Origin: Galerina marginata
Taxonomy: Eukaryota; Basidiomycota; Agaricomycetes; Agaricales; Galerinaceae
Direction of reading: 5' to 3'
DNA: 64,000 bases
Assembly: GCA_023014335.1 (NCBI GenBank)
Contig: JAECYW010000002.1
Span: forward strand, 868,001-932,000
Both the position numbers and the translations under genes were made by a program. The notes under the pieces were generated by a model, which was not told where the DNA came from, searched no databases, and worked only from the letters and a program-made list of their open reading frames with translations. Each line of letters opens with the position of its first letter. Within the stretch, counting starts at the first letter, position 1. Below, one piece after another: positions 10,293 through 21,525 of this stretch.

Positions 10293-10493
10293 AAGACTAA
10301 ACAGCACGAAAACCAGATGCAAAGGCGCAATTCATAGTCTCACATTCAAGGAACTAGCAAGCAGACTTGTTCAATGTAAAGGTACAAATGAAGTAGAGTC
10401 GATGTCGAAGAATCACACCGGAGGTGGTGCTACCTACAAATTGCTTCATCAGTCAAATCCAAGCACCTAAACTGGATAACATGCCTACCTTGA

Positions 10494-12186
10494 TCAATTG
10501 CCATTCCAGGAAACCAAGGAGGGGATAGGGTTCGACAGAAAATTCAAATTGGGCAGCAATATGGACGTCACGAACTGGCAGAGAATATAGACCAAGATAG
10601 AGAGAAACACGACCTGGAATGTCGGATAATTGCCAGTTCGTGAGACGGGTTTCTTGATTACTTTTAAGCGATGAGTGCCATCCTTCAGAATATGGCATCA
10701 GACAAAAACTCTAGATTTAGCATAAGGACTGACCATCCAAATCGTGAGGGTGCTGTTCTCCTTGCCATCAGCACGAGACGCAGCTGCGATCACATCATGA
10801 CCGTTGGAAATGTTAGAGGAGGCCTAGAATATCAAATATCATCAAATACAGAAAAAAGTGGAAGAAAGTTTGTCGCAGACATGAACGGCTTGGATGCTAA
10901 CCCCATTACCTATGAGAATGGATGTTGGTTTAAAAGAAAGTTGAAGGTGCTTCAAATACATACCCTGTATCTTGAATGTAGCCACAAGGCATACTTCGTA
11001 ATCTCGGATTCGGTACACGTTAAGTCGACCTCTAGTCGACAGGGCGACAATGTAGCAGCCATCTCGGAGTGCTGAGACGCCCTGCGAGCAGCAAAAGTTA
11101 ACGTCGTACTGCCCCGAACACAGTGGAGTGAACTTTGTCATATCATAAATGTTAAATCCGTCTTTAAGATTGAAAACGAGGAGGCGACCATCTCGAAGAA
11201 AGAGGGCATTTCCTCTGAGACCTGTTAGTTCATGGTGAAATGTGGATAAATACTTGGTTCTTACAATTGCCTTTTGTCCATCTCTCCTCGGTCTTGGCCT
11301 AGTGTTTGCTCTTCCACTAAGGTCCATGGCTTGATGGAAAACTTCTGACTGGAATAGGTGGGTGAGATACATCAGTTAAGAGGGTGTAAACAATTGATCG
11401 TACATTAGAGCATTCTCGAAAAACCCTACCAGGACATGGGTTCCTTTGTCCGTAAAACTGACAAACCGGGGATCGTAGAAAGCTATGGGACTGGGAATGT
11501 CTCGGGAGGCCAGCATCCCTCGACGACAACCTAAGTTAGTTATAATAATCAGGTGAGGAGATCCATACCATTACTCGCAACATCCCAAAGGCGGATACTT
11601 CCCACACCTTGCCCAACTGAGACAAGGCGGTTGGTGGTTGGGCAGAAGTCGATAGCTTGCACCGAGACTAAAGATGCACCATCACCATGGGCTTTGACGT
11701 TGCAAATTTCGAACAGGCGTCTCTATGGATTGCATTATGTTGCTGCTTGGATTGTATGACCCAAATTTACGCACAGCATCATTGTTCAAACTGAATACTA
11801 CAAGGTGTCCACGGGTGGTCCCAGCCACCAAAATGTCAGCGGTCACCCAAAAGAGCTCGGAAATTCCGCCGAACTCAAATGATAAGACCTTAAACTGTTG
11901 GGGAAGTTCGGTTTCCGCACCAAGATCGTAAATCAGGATGCTCCCTGTTTCGTCTTGAAATAGTGTAAGCAATGTTTACCTGAATGCCTTAGTATTACTT
12001 ACTAGCGGCGGCTAGAAGATTTCCTCCGTTTGGCTGGATTTTAACCGAGGTGATTCCATGGTATTTCGTTTCGTAGGTCCTATGGTGAACGATACCGAGC
12101 TCCTGTAGTCCAGTAAGAGCTTTACAGAGAATAAAGTGCGAATCTAAGCTTACATTTGTGGAGCGAAGTCCCATACGTCGCATCAT
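10494..12186 (-). CDS. WD40-repeat protein with C-terminal membrane segment, copy 1
   Basis: Read on the minus strand, split by several short introns. Recognisable beta-propeller blades in order are SVKIQPNGGNLLAAAS with ILIYDL, ILVAGTTRGHLVVFSL, VQAIDFCPTTNRLVSVGQG with SIRLWDVAS, the FNIYD blade, VALSTRGRLNVYRI, and AAASRADGK with LTIWM. After the last blade the frame with QVVFLSILVYILCQFVTSIL gives a single hydrophobic segment, then a short tail ending SWNGN and a stop at 10494. It is paralogous to the gene at 14554-16176: same blade order, KGFDLYN matching DGFNIYD, and the same kind of C-terminal anchor. Likely a membrane-tethered propeller scaffold; ligand unknown. I chose the start at 12186 (MMRRMG) because it joins in phase to the next exon; it is not certain. 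Confidence 0.6.
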
Positions 12187-12280
12187 GGTTGAATGCGCAA
12201 TGATCTGATGGGCAAGGCGGATGCGTGTTCGATTTGGCCTTGTGCACACCCTGAACTTTTAATTGGAGACCGACCGCGGG

Positions 12281-12820
12281 CTATGAGTTGGCGATCCCCA
12301 AACCATGATCACCTTCAAATCTCACACTTGCGTCGACTGCAATAATTGGTAAGAACTCGTCAAAAACCTGTGTATGTGCCTTGCAAGGATGATGAGAACT
12401 TACCAGGATCGTATTCCCAATACCCATCTTTCAGGCTCATTTCCGACTCAAACCTGGCGTTCATACTTGGATCATCAGGAGATCAGGGTGGATGACTGGA
12501 TCTTAACCTATTCTGGGCAAGCGGATCCAAAGTTGATCCAGCGTTAAGGAACGATAAACGGTTAACCCAAAGACGTTAACTCCACCTATTTGAACTTCAT
12601 TAGCATACTTCAAACAAGGGAAGCCAGTATCAGAATACCGTTGATAAAAGTACGCGCAGATTTGATACGGAAATGAGCCTGAGAGGTGATCTACCGCAAA
12701 GGAACTGGAAATGGGATCCCGGAATGATCTCATCATACTTGCAGGCACGTACATTTACTTGGCTTTCTTTCTCATGTTCGACGTTTTTGTCGTAGAAATC
12801 TAAGCAGCCTCGGGACACCA
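12281..12820 (-). pseudogene. Unrecognised gene fragment
   Basis: The minus strand has coding-like frames: one with DFYDKNVEHEKESQ, one with LSFLNAGSTLDPLAQNS that splices to MNARFESEMSLKDGYWEYDP, and a last short exon ending at a TAG at 12281-12283. The pieces do not join in one frame and match no family I know. It ends about 95 bases before WD40 copy 1 begins on the same strand. Confidence 0.3.
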
Positions 12821-13062
12821 AGCACCCTTTACCGTTGCGTCAGACCGAAACGCGAACTCCAGAAATGGATTGCCCCCCACCAGGCCCCACCCAAGCCCCA
12901 CCCCTCAACAAAAAGGATCCTGACGCGATCACGCACACTGATAAAAAGCTAGAGTTTCCGTTGTATTTGAAGAGCCTGTTACGCTGTGTCGACATCCGCC
13001 TCCAAAGTGAAATCAGACTTTGAACCCCCCTTTCGTCTTTAGGAAACTGCAACACAACACAT

Positions 13063-14332
13063 ATGCAGCACCTTAAAGTTGTCCTTCTGGGCACCAGGGC
13101 AAGTGGTGAGTTTGTACACTACCGATTTCAGTTATTGGTTTCCCATTTCTCATCCCGGATACGAGGTAAATCCACCTTTGTGGCCAGCATTACGGGGGTG
13201 AGATGATCATTCAGCATTATCTGTCCTTGAACTTACAATCGCGTCCAGGTTCTACTTGGAACCAGCACGACGTGCCCTGTGGAATGGAAGATCCGTCGAT
13301 CGGTTACTAATACCTGGTCGGCCCAGGTCTCTGTCGCATACTTTTGCAAAAATCTGTTTGAGAATCCAACATTTCGGACACACAGCTCAGTATCCCTTGA
13401 GGGAGGTCCATGTTTTACCCCAGCTCAACTACAAGGCCTTCTGAGAAGGGCTGAGGTTCTGGCATTCTCTCCTGGCCAGGATGTAACAGCTATTCTCTCG
13501 ATGGGCGAGGATACAGTTGCCCGCAATTATACCAGGATATTGCTTTCGTCCTCTCCATCTATGGGCATTATATATGTGGATTTATCCATCCCTGGGTTTG
13601 TGCATCGCGAACTTACAATTGTTGACCTTCCAGGCAAGTAATTTTATCTGTGATAGTGGAAGTTTATCTCAATATTCTTAGGTCTGAGGGACACAGGATA
13701 TTCTGGCACCATTAGCTACGTAAGGACTCTAGCTCACTTCTATGCTACACAAGAGGCAGTTGTTATTGCTGTCGTAGTACGCATAACCGGTATGTACTGA
13801 ATTGCTTTACCAATTTTTTCACTTACCCGTGCTTCTCAGAATCAAAGCAAAATGCTAGAGCACTTTCTTTTTTGAAAGGGAAAAAAATAATAGGTCAGAG
13901 AACAACAGGTCAGCGCGGTGTCATTTCCCCCGATGTACAGCTCAAATGTTCCTCTCAGTGATCCTAACGCACGCCGATAGTGGTCCTGTAGACCCATATT
14001 GGCTTGAATCTTTGGGTGAACGTAGATCAATGATGAAACAGCCCTATAACACCCATTGTTTTCTTCTTCCCAAAGTTGGGAGCTCGTTCGCCTTGGAAGG
14101 GCCCGACTTCCTACGTCTGCGACAGGAGGAAGGGGCATATTTTTTATTTTCTAAACCGTGGTCCCTTCTACCTTCCACCAATCTGGGCGTCGCAAACATC
14201 CTCAGGGTGTGGGATTACACTTGGAATTCACAGAAAATAAAACCAATCCCGCGATCCCCAGGCATGATGATTAGGAAAACCATTCTTGTAGGACTCCTTA
14301 TTTTTCTCCTGTTTATGATTAGTAAAAATTAG
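13063..14332 (+). CDS. Minimal dynamin-like GTPase
   Basis: The exons carry the dynamin G-domain motifs in order: P-loop VVLLGTRASGKSTF split by an intron inside the motif, the TTCPVEWKIRR block (family pattern TRCPxExRL), G3 ELTIVDLPG, a stretch around GYSGTISYVR, and G4 as VILTHADSG with DPYWLESLG, followed by the EGPDFLRLRQEEGAYF and KPWSLL region typical after G4. The intron after LPG starts GCAAGT, a GC-AG intron. A 41-nt intron (13918-13958) restores G4. Family members normally continue into stalk and effector domains. Here the frame ends shortly after the G-domain in a hydrophobic stretch (TILVGLLIFLLFMI) and stops, so the protein is a G-domain with a possible C-terminal anchor, or a truncated gene. 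It lies between two WD40-anchor genes on the other strand. Confidence 0.65.
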
Positions 14333-14553
14333 AATATCGATCCCTCTTCGACGAAGGCAACTACCTGTACCGAACTTTCTGTGGTATTACGCACGGGCAC
14401 ACTGAATGTCAATTTATTGATGAGCCACAGTTGAACGATGAGGCATCAACACAGAACCTTATGCGGAAGTAGAATTGGTCTAAAATTAGGCTACAGGCCT
14501 TTTTGCTAACGGGCACAATTCACAATACTGACTATACTATCTACGCCGGGTCT

Positions 14554-16176
14554 TCAAAGCACTTCTTGGGCTGACCAATACCTAACAGGAGCTCGAACGA
14601 ATGGACCGCCAAGCCAGTTGTTGCCATCATTCCCAACAACCACAAGAGGCACAATTGAAACCACAGTTAGAAGGAAAAGAATATTAAGGAAGACTAACAA
14701 GCTCATAGAACTGCATCTGCCGGAAGTGCGCTGTTGATCTTGATGACCTTTCACCTATGTCGGCACAATCAAAATTCTGAATACTTTGGAAAAGTGCTAC
14801 TTTACCTTTTTGGCCCATACGTGAATGACCGGCTTGAGTTCGTCGGTTCCACTTGCAATGAAATGTTCATTCGACGTTGAACAAGCCTACATTGATCAAT
14901 CAGTATTGGCTGACATGCAAATGATAAACTGTAACATACATCAATGATTTGTACCATCGTCTTCGACGAACCATGTCGCAATTTTTGCAAGCATGTGGAT
15001 GTTCCCCGGGAGAAGATATAAATGTCTCCGTGATCGCTGCCACAGGCTACGGAGGTTTCGTCCTCTAAGAAGACACCCTGTTGCAGAAAAGCCTTCGTGC
15101 GCAAGACTTGGAACGAGTCGGTGGGCGATGTGTGAGGGTAATTATAAAGATCAAAACCCTTGGCCAGGTTGTCGACGAGCAACCATTTACGATCGGCACT
15201 GAAGCAGACATTTCCGCTACTAGAAGTAAGTACCGATATTGACTTGAACTGTAGTCGGTGACGTACATGCTCGATTTAAGGACTTTGGACCAATTGTCTA
15301 TGCCGGTAGCAGCTACTTTCGAAAGCCTGTCATTTAGCACGATATCAGCTTCGTTTGACTATAATATTACACAGACACTTACATCACTCCCGATTCTAAC
15401 CCGAATGATACAATGTTTTCCCCCTTGTCGGTGAATTGAACGGATCGCGGAATGACTCCTTTCGCCTCTTGTATGTCGTTCCAATTCTTAGTCCATAGTG
15501 CAATTAATGTTCCTGTAAATGATCAATCGATCAAAATCGAACTTCCAGAGCTAGAGGAATTGCCCATACCGTTTTTCTCGACGTGATATACCTTTATCTT
15601 GCCTGCATGGCTCGATAATGCCAGTCTATTCTTTTTCTTATCGAAGTCCATAGCTTCTACCGGTTCGTTGAAAGGCGCCACCCCAGTACTCGAAAGCTCT
15701 TTGAAATGATCCTATTTCGCAGTCAGCACTCTCCCCAGATATTTGTTAATAATACAGCTCACCCCATCCTTCGTTCGTTGATATATCAAGACGAGCCCTC
15801 GTCCAGTACCAAAGCAGAGGGCATCTCCATGACCAGAAAACCCCGCCAGCCACAGCATACAGGTTATCTGACCCCATCTCGCTAGGTCATCTCCGATGAC
15901 TTGATGAACTTGCTTGCGGGAAATGTCCCAAACACGAAGTTTTTCGTCGTCGCCTACACAGTAAGTCAGGAATGTCCTGTTGTTATAGTGTTACACGCAC
16001 CACCACTGGCGAGGTATTTTGCGTCCGGCGCAAATGCCAAGGCGTTAATAGGGCCCTCTGACCCGGATAGTCGCATGCAAACCCTGTATTCCTAAGATGA
16101 CATCAATATAGGTGACATATGAATATCAAGCACTTGCAGAACCTACCTCGTCGGCAAGTTGTTGAAAGAATAGCAT
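14554..16176 (-). CDS. WD40-repeat protein with C-terminal membrane segment, copy 2
   Basis: The start codon at 16176 opens MLFFQQLADE, then an intron, then EYRVCMRLSGSEGPINALAF. Blades follow: APDAKYLASGG with KLRVWDISRK, ALCFGTGRGLVLIYQR, AMDFDKKKNRLALSSH with KIKVYHVEKN, LIALWTKNW, LLVDNLAKGFDLYN, SVACGSDHGDIYIFS, and HFIASGTDE with VIHVWAKK. The last exon begins VKGHQDQQRTSGR and contains the hydrophobic run LLVFLNILFLLTVVSIVPLV before a 25-residue tail. This is a seven-blade propeller on a C-terminal anchor, paralogous to the gene at 10494-12186. Eight or more introns of about 50 nt are needed. Partner and function unknown. Confidence 0.65.
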
Positions 16177-16424
16177 AGATGATCAAGAGAAGGCGAGAGA
16201 GCTAGTGGTGAGTGAGTTCTGAAAGTTGGATTGATATCGTTCGCATAATGGAGAAACGCCTTTTTAAATCCACTCGTCAATTGTTATTGGCCCATGGCGA
16301 CGGTTATTATTATATGAATGTAACTTGGAATGAATCTTCCGAGCCCGTTGAGATCTTCAAAACAATAAAAAGAAACATAAAAAACACATATATAATATAT
16401 AACTCATGCTTCACATTGGGCATC

Positions 16425-17228
16425 ATGTCTTTTCCAATTAAATCTCACCTGCCGCTCATCACAACTCGCATCGAGTTCAAATTTAACCCGCTACCCCCTC
16501 CACCCCAAATTACGACCCGACGCGATTTTGGTGCGAACATTCGGCGACAGAATCGGTACCATCCTGCACCCTACAATCGATCCAAGGCGCGCGCACAAAC
16601 ACCTGCCAGAGCTCAGTCGGCTGGCTTTGAAATTCAATCTATATCCCCATCGACGGATTCCTCATCGTCTGACAGATCGGACGATGAGGATAGTATCCAA
16701 TCAACCCGTGGATTGATCCCCAAGCCCAGTGGAGAGGCGGGTAAAACCAACAGCGGCGGGTACAACCTCGAAAAGGCTTTAGGCTGGACCAAGAAGCGCT
16801 ATGATGAGTTCTTTGTGAGCCTTTTATCAAATTCAGTAGAATAACGCTCACCTCCTGTAGGACCATATCAAGACCGAAGTCGCTGACAAGCTAGACGCGA
16901 AGAAGTGCTTCACTCAGCAGAAAATATCTGATCTCGATAAAATCATCCAATCAGTAAGTCTCAAACGACGAGGGTAATGGCATACTGACTTGTATAGACT
17001 GCGCATAAGTTTGACATCGAAAACACGTATGTCAATAATTGGCCAATCCGGGAGGCGCTGAAGTCAAGATTGAAGTACACGTCGGACTTGGAGAAAAAGA
17101 AGGAGTTGAGGAAAGCCCAGGCTGAACTGAGGGAGGTGAGACCCATTCAACCAATGTAAACGAAAAGCCAACTGACTCGCAAACAGGCCATGAAGCCATT
17201 CAAAGGTAAGGCCAAGGAGAAGGATTGA
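16425..17228 (+). CDS. Small coiled-coil protein of unknown function
   Basis: Four exons with canonical sites join in frame: 16425-16814, 16861-16953, 16998-17135 and 17187-17228, giving about 220 residues. The N-terminal half is disordered (Pro/Arg-rich, then a Ser/Asp-rich patch SSSDRSDDED). The C-terminal half is helical: LEKALGWTKKRYDEFF, a Lys-rich exon with KCFTQQKISDLDK, the NTYVNNWPIREALKSRL block, and DLEKKKELRKAQAELRE ending in KAKEKD. It has no signal peptide or membrane segment. Exons 2-4 lie in the right arm of the inverted repeat and are copied at 9954-10292. The 920-residue gene follows in the same direction 600 bases downstream. I do not recognise the family. Confidence 0.7.
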
Positions 17229-18371
17229 CGAGTTCTGTAGCTTGTAGAATACGTGCGAATTGCGTCGACAATATTACAAATATTTGCAAACTCGCAGATG
17301 AGTTGAGGATTGACTGAAAGCTGTGGATAGTCCACGGTTTTCAACGAGTGAGGAAGGAATATGAGTCGTTGACTAGGATGATCCTAGTCAACGTGAAGGG
17401 AAGAGACTGAAGTTGTGACCGGGGTTATTGACGCGTTTGATCGGTGATTTAGACTCCGATTGAATCTGATCTAACCGTCGGCTCGGACACTTCAACTCTC
17501 TATTCCTCTCTTCCACCTTTCGTGTTGTAGCGGACTATCCGCGGCAACAATTCCTTTCCCGTTTCCTGTAGCTGTATGGGATTATCCCTGGCAGTGTCTC
17601 CTTCACCGAACGCGTTTCTTGATTCTGTTTACACTGTCGAAAATCGCAATCTCATGTGAGGCCTTCTTTGTACGGTCGCGCTTTCTGTGCTAACTTTCGT
17701 TGTTAGATACAACCCTATTGCCTCATCCTTTGGTCCCCGCCTTTTGGCTGGATAAAACATCGATATAAGTGTAAGTACCTCGTCCTATATCTCGACGATT
17801 GTCATCCAACTAATTGCTACCCTCTAGACATGGCGCCCCTCACCTTCGACTACTCCAACGGCCGTGTTTCTGTGCAACATGGCATGATATTCTACTCACC
17901 AAACTGCTCTCGAGCAGTCGATCTTCCGAAGCAACGTACCTATTCATCCGATCCGTTCGAGCACCCTCGTCTGAATACCTCGATGTTCAAACAGCCAGTT
18001 TGGTGGTCCCAAGGCTGGGCATGGCTGAGCTTCATACCCCTGTCGCCATCCTTTCTCTTCACGCCTTTTGAACCTCTCTGTGAGATGCCTCACATTGAAG
18101 AGGTCGACTTTTCATTCACAACACCATCTGGGAAATTGCAGTCAGAAATCCGGTTCAGGATGTCTGAAGAAGATATCGCGCGCTGGACTAAAGAAGAGAG
18201 GCGTATCGCAAAGATTGCGCACACTATCAAACTATGTTACGGTATTTCGGCAAATGCTCCTCCCAAACCATCGTCGTTCCATTTCGATCGCGCCCATAAG
18301 TCACATCCCATAGCCAAGCGCATGATCTGTCTTGCTCGCGAATGGTTTGTAATTTGGATGGGTTATCTTTC
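16894..18371 (-). repeat. Right arm of 1.48-kb inverted repeat
   Basis: This is the mirror of 8810-10292. This arm is embedded in intact genes on both sides: it starts inside exon 2 of the small coiled-coil gene and ends at codon 180 of the 920-residue gene. The right locus is therefore the likely source and the left arm the copy. The spacer between the arms is about 6.6 kb. Confidence 0.9.
17367..17393. repeat. Perfect palindrome, right copy
   Basis: Here the palindrome reads CGTTGACTAGGAT, G, ATCCTAGTCAACG, the exact inverse of the left copy. It lies between the stop of the small coiled-coil gene and the start of the 920-residue gene, about 440 bases before the latter, so a promoter role is possible. 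Confidence 0.85.
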
Positions 18372-20643
18372 CTACATAATAGCCAAGACGGATATACTTG
18401 TACCCAACGGTACACCAGATGATTCGACACCGGCTCCCGACTGGTACAATCGCATGCTGAAGGATCCTGAATTCGATCAGGGTTGGCTCGACGGCCTCCT
18501 CATGTCTACTGTCTGCTCCTACGAGTCGACAACCCCACGAGCAGGGATTATATTCCAGTGGTCGGAAGAGGACCAACACCGTGAACCGATCGACTTTTTC
18601 TACAACAATAATATTCCCGTTCATTTCATCTGGTCCAACAAGGAAGAGCAAGCTATTTTGAGTGACCATACCTTGTCCTATCTTCGACCACCCGATTCGC
18701 TAATCAAGGAGGCTTTGACACGCCTGTTCGCTACTCCAAGTGTTCCTCTGGCTGGCCTTGTACTCCAACAATACTTTGAGCTTGGAGAGAACTCGGTTTC
18801 AAACCAAACTCTCGAATTCCTTCGCCTTCAATATGCGCCAACCTTCGTATTTGAATTTACAGCACAACAATTCCTCGACGAGGAGACCCTCCTTAAGCAA
18901 ACGGAAGCTACTGCAGATGACCAATTGAAAGCCCTGAGGGTACAACGGGACAATGAACTTTTCGTGGCCGCTCAGACCGCTTCCTCTCTTCCATACCAAG
19001 GTCTAGTCGATAACGTTCGACAACCGGGAGAGAAGCTGTTCAACCACTTCGATGACTTTTTCGCTGCACGAATGAAGCGCCAGGAGGAGCTTTTGCGTGT
19101 AGAGTCTCCCCAGAATCGTCAGAGGCGCGAATCACGGGAGTGGTATCCGCTCATTGAAAACTCGAATATGTTTATCTGGGAAATAACTCAGTCGTCTGGC
19201 GGCTGTCAGATGTACAAGCGGGTTAAGGTTAAGCGCGACTACAACTGGGACATGTATTGCGATTTCAAATCCCACCAGCGGTTGTACGATGCCTTCTCCA
19301 ATGAATGGGATTTATGCGAGGACTTTTGTTTTGGCCCTATCGATGACTCTTGTGATTCCGATGGATACAATTCTGATGAAGGCTATGACGATACCTATCC
19401 TGAAGATTTTGTTTCTCAGCCAAGACCCTCTTCTCGACACTCTGCCCCTATGGAAGTTCAGACAGATGACGGCTCATCAGTGCACCAATACTGCACTGAT
19501 CCGCTTGAAGCCATGGCTCTCGTATACGGCTATGTACCGCATCAGGGTTCAAATGATCTTCCTTCGACACACAACTGGGACTCCATCCTTAATTTCTTAG
19601 GATTCTCCAAAATTTCGGAATTACCAGAGGTTTCAGAACAAGAGAAGGACATGATGAAAAACCACTTTATGGCTTTGGTCTCCAAAACCAATTCTAAGCG
19701 TGCGGATAAAATCATTGACCAAACTTTCGAAAATCTTGCAGGTCTCTTCCCCTTTGAATCTATCCAGCGCCCATCTGATGACCTCTTCATATTCTCTTCA
19801 CCTCGGTCGAATGCATGCCAATGGGTTCTTGGAGTCCATTCTGCAGCAGCTGCTCTGTATGTATGTCGATATATCCTCGAGAATCCTCATGCCCACACTA
19901 TTCTTACCATCGCCTATCGCCTTCTTGATCGAGGGATCCGATTCCGTACCTTGCTGCCACTTTCTTGCAGCCCTCGACAACACACCATCGCCGAGCCCTA
20001 CTCGCCAAGAGTTTATAGGCTGGCAACCCACAACTTCACAAAGGCTGACTTTGATGTGGCAATGCGGGCTTGTCAGTCAGTCCTTTCTTCTCCTCAAGGA
20101 CGGGCTGCTTTGCTGCGAGGAGGAATTATTGCACGCATCGCAAAGGAATACCTCAGCACAGATGTTTTGAATGGCCCGTCTCTTGAAGTAACTGCACACA
20201 GAGTTGGTTATCTCACTGACTCCAGTATCCAGGATGATGTCAAGTTCTGTGATGATGATTTGACGGCAAATGATATTGCCATTATTTGTGGGACATATTC
20301 ACTTTATACGGGTAAGCCTTCTCATTAGCTTCTTACATCCAAATCTCTCATACACTTCCTAGGAATTCAAGGACAGGTTGCCGTACATTCATGGTTCCCG
20401 CCCCCAACAGCTTGGGAGCATTCTCGCTCTGGTTGCAAATGGCTTGACTGGACGGAGCGGTGTGAAGAACGTTTTAAGAGCATCCTGCGTGCCATTAATG
20501 AAGGTAAGGCACGGCCAAAGGCACATGCTGACTGGATCAGTTTTCTGCGCGGCCAGTCGGTATCTCGTGTCTTGGTCGAAGCAAATAATGCACGTTCCGA
20601 AGAATTTATGAATAAGATGGTACCGCTTGGGCAGGGGATCTAA
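17830..20643 (+). CDS. 920-residue protein of unknown function
   Basis: Two exons (17830-20311 and 20363-20643) encode 920 residues with a single 51-nt intron near the 3' end, unusual beside its intron-rich neighbours. The protein is soluble-looking with no signal peptide. It has many Trp residues, a Phe/Trp-rich first third (SQGWAWLSFIPL, LAREWFVIWMGYLS), a charged middle, an acidic Asp/Tyr patch around residue 520 (DSDGYNSDEGYDDTYPEDF) and a conserved-looking C-terminus (HSWFPPPTAWEHSR, KWLDWTERCEERF, LVEANNARSEEF). No catalytic motif is evident. The first 180 codons and the upstream region are duplicated at 8810-9351. I could not assign a family; similar long proteins of unknown function occur in many copies in agarics, from memory only. 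Confidence 0.8.
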
Positions 20644-21373
20644 TTATGTCATTTGTACTTTTTCATCCGAAAGAATCCTGCTGCCTTCTCCTTGCCGTCA
20701 TTTTTGTACATGCCGCATATATGTTTAATAATATCTTTTTGTCTGTTTGTTCGATGATGGACTTGAAATTCTTTATCGGGGCACAAGTCGGGTCAGATGG
20801 CGTACCCCCGACTTGGGACGATGCGTTCTGCAAAATCCAGAATTTTTATTTATGATAAGATTCTGCAAAAATCTAAATCTGTTCGAAATTAGGACAGAAT
20901 GATACGTTCTAAATAACTCAGATTGAAAGATTCTCACCTTATTTAGCGCAATTGCAGATTGATATGTTCTGAATTAGGGTAAATTTGGGTAGAACCTTAC
21001 GTCTTGATTAGATTCTAATTGTCTCGGAATCGGCACAGAAGGAAAAATTCTGCGAGATACTGAATTTAGGCAAAACATAAAAATCTCCCTCGATTCTTAT
21101 TACGAGTCCTATTTATAGGGCTCGTTCTTTTATCCTTGGCCCTCACCAGGATTTTGTCACGCTATACGAGCCGGCCCGCCGGCCCGCCCACGCCGCTTCT
21201 ATTTCCGCACTTCTATTTCCATCCTCGTCGGCGCTCTTTCCTTTCAACCACAACCACAACCCATGCTCCCCACCCGCGCCCACTGTCTGCTGTCCCACCA
21301 CCCTAATTTATATGGACAAACAATGCTCAGCACTGTTCTGAATTCCCTTCCCCTCCAATGAGGGATGTGGACC

Positions 21374-21525
21374 CAAAATTTAAGGATTTCAATTTCAAAC
21401 GGGGAGAACACACCAGGTACGTCGCGAAACAACCCTTGCTATGCAGCTAACCTACACTTCATCACATCCCAGCACTCGCAAGTACGTCGCCACACCTTGA
21501 TGCCCCGTGTTTACCGCCATGTCAC
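21374..21525 (+). repeat. Degenerate duplicated segment, copy 1
   Basis: GACCCAAAATTTAAGG, then GG(T)A(C/T)GTCGCGAAA, CAACCC(T/C)TGCT, ACATTCCAG/ACATCCCAG and a CCGCCA..TCAC block line up with 22755-22905 in the same order. The similarity runs for about 130 bases with many substitutions. It may be the remains of a duplicated exon-intron unit. Confidence 0.5.

Noticed and set aside
20784..20815. Hairpin considered as a Helitron 3' end
   Set aside because: No CTRR follows on either strand and no TC start or helicase gene is visible.
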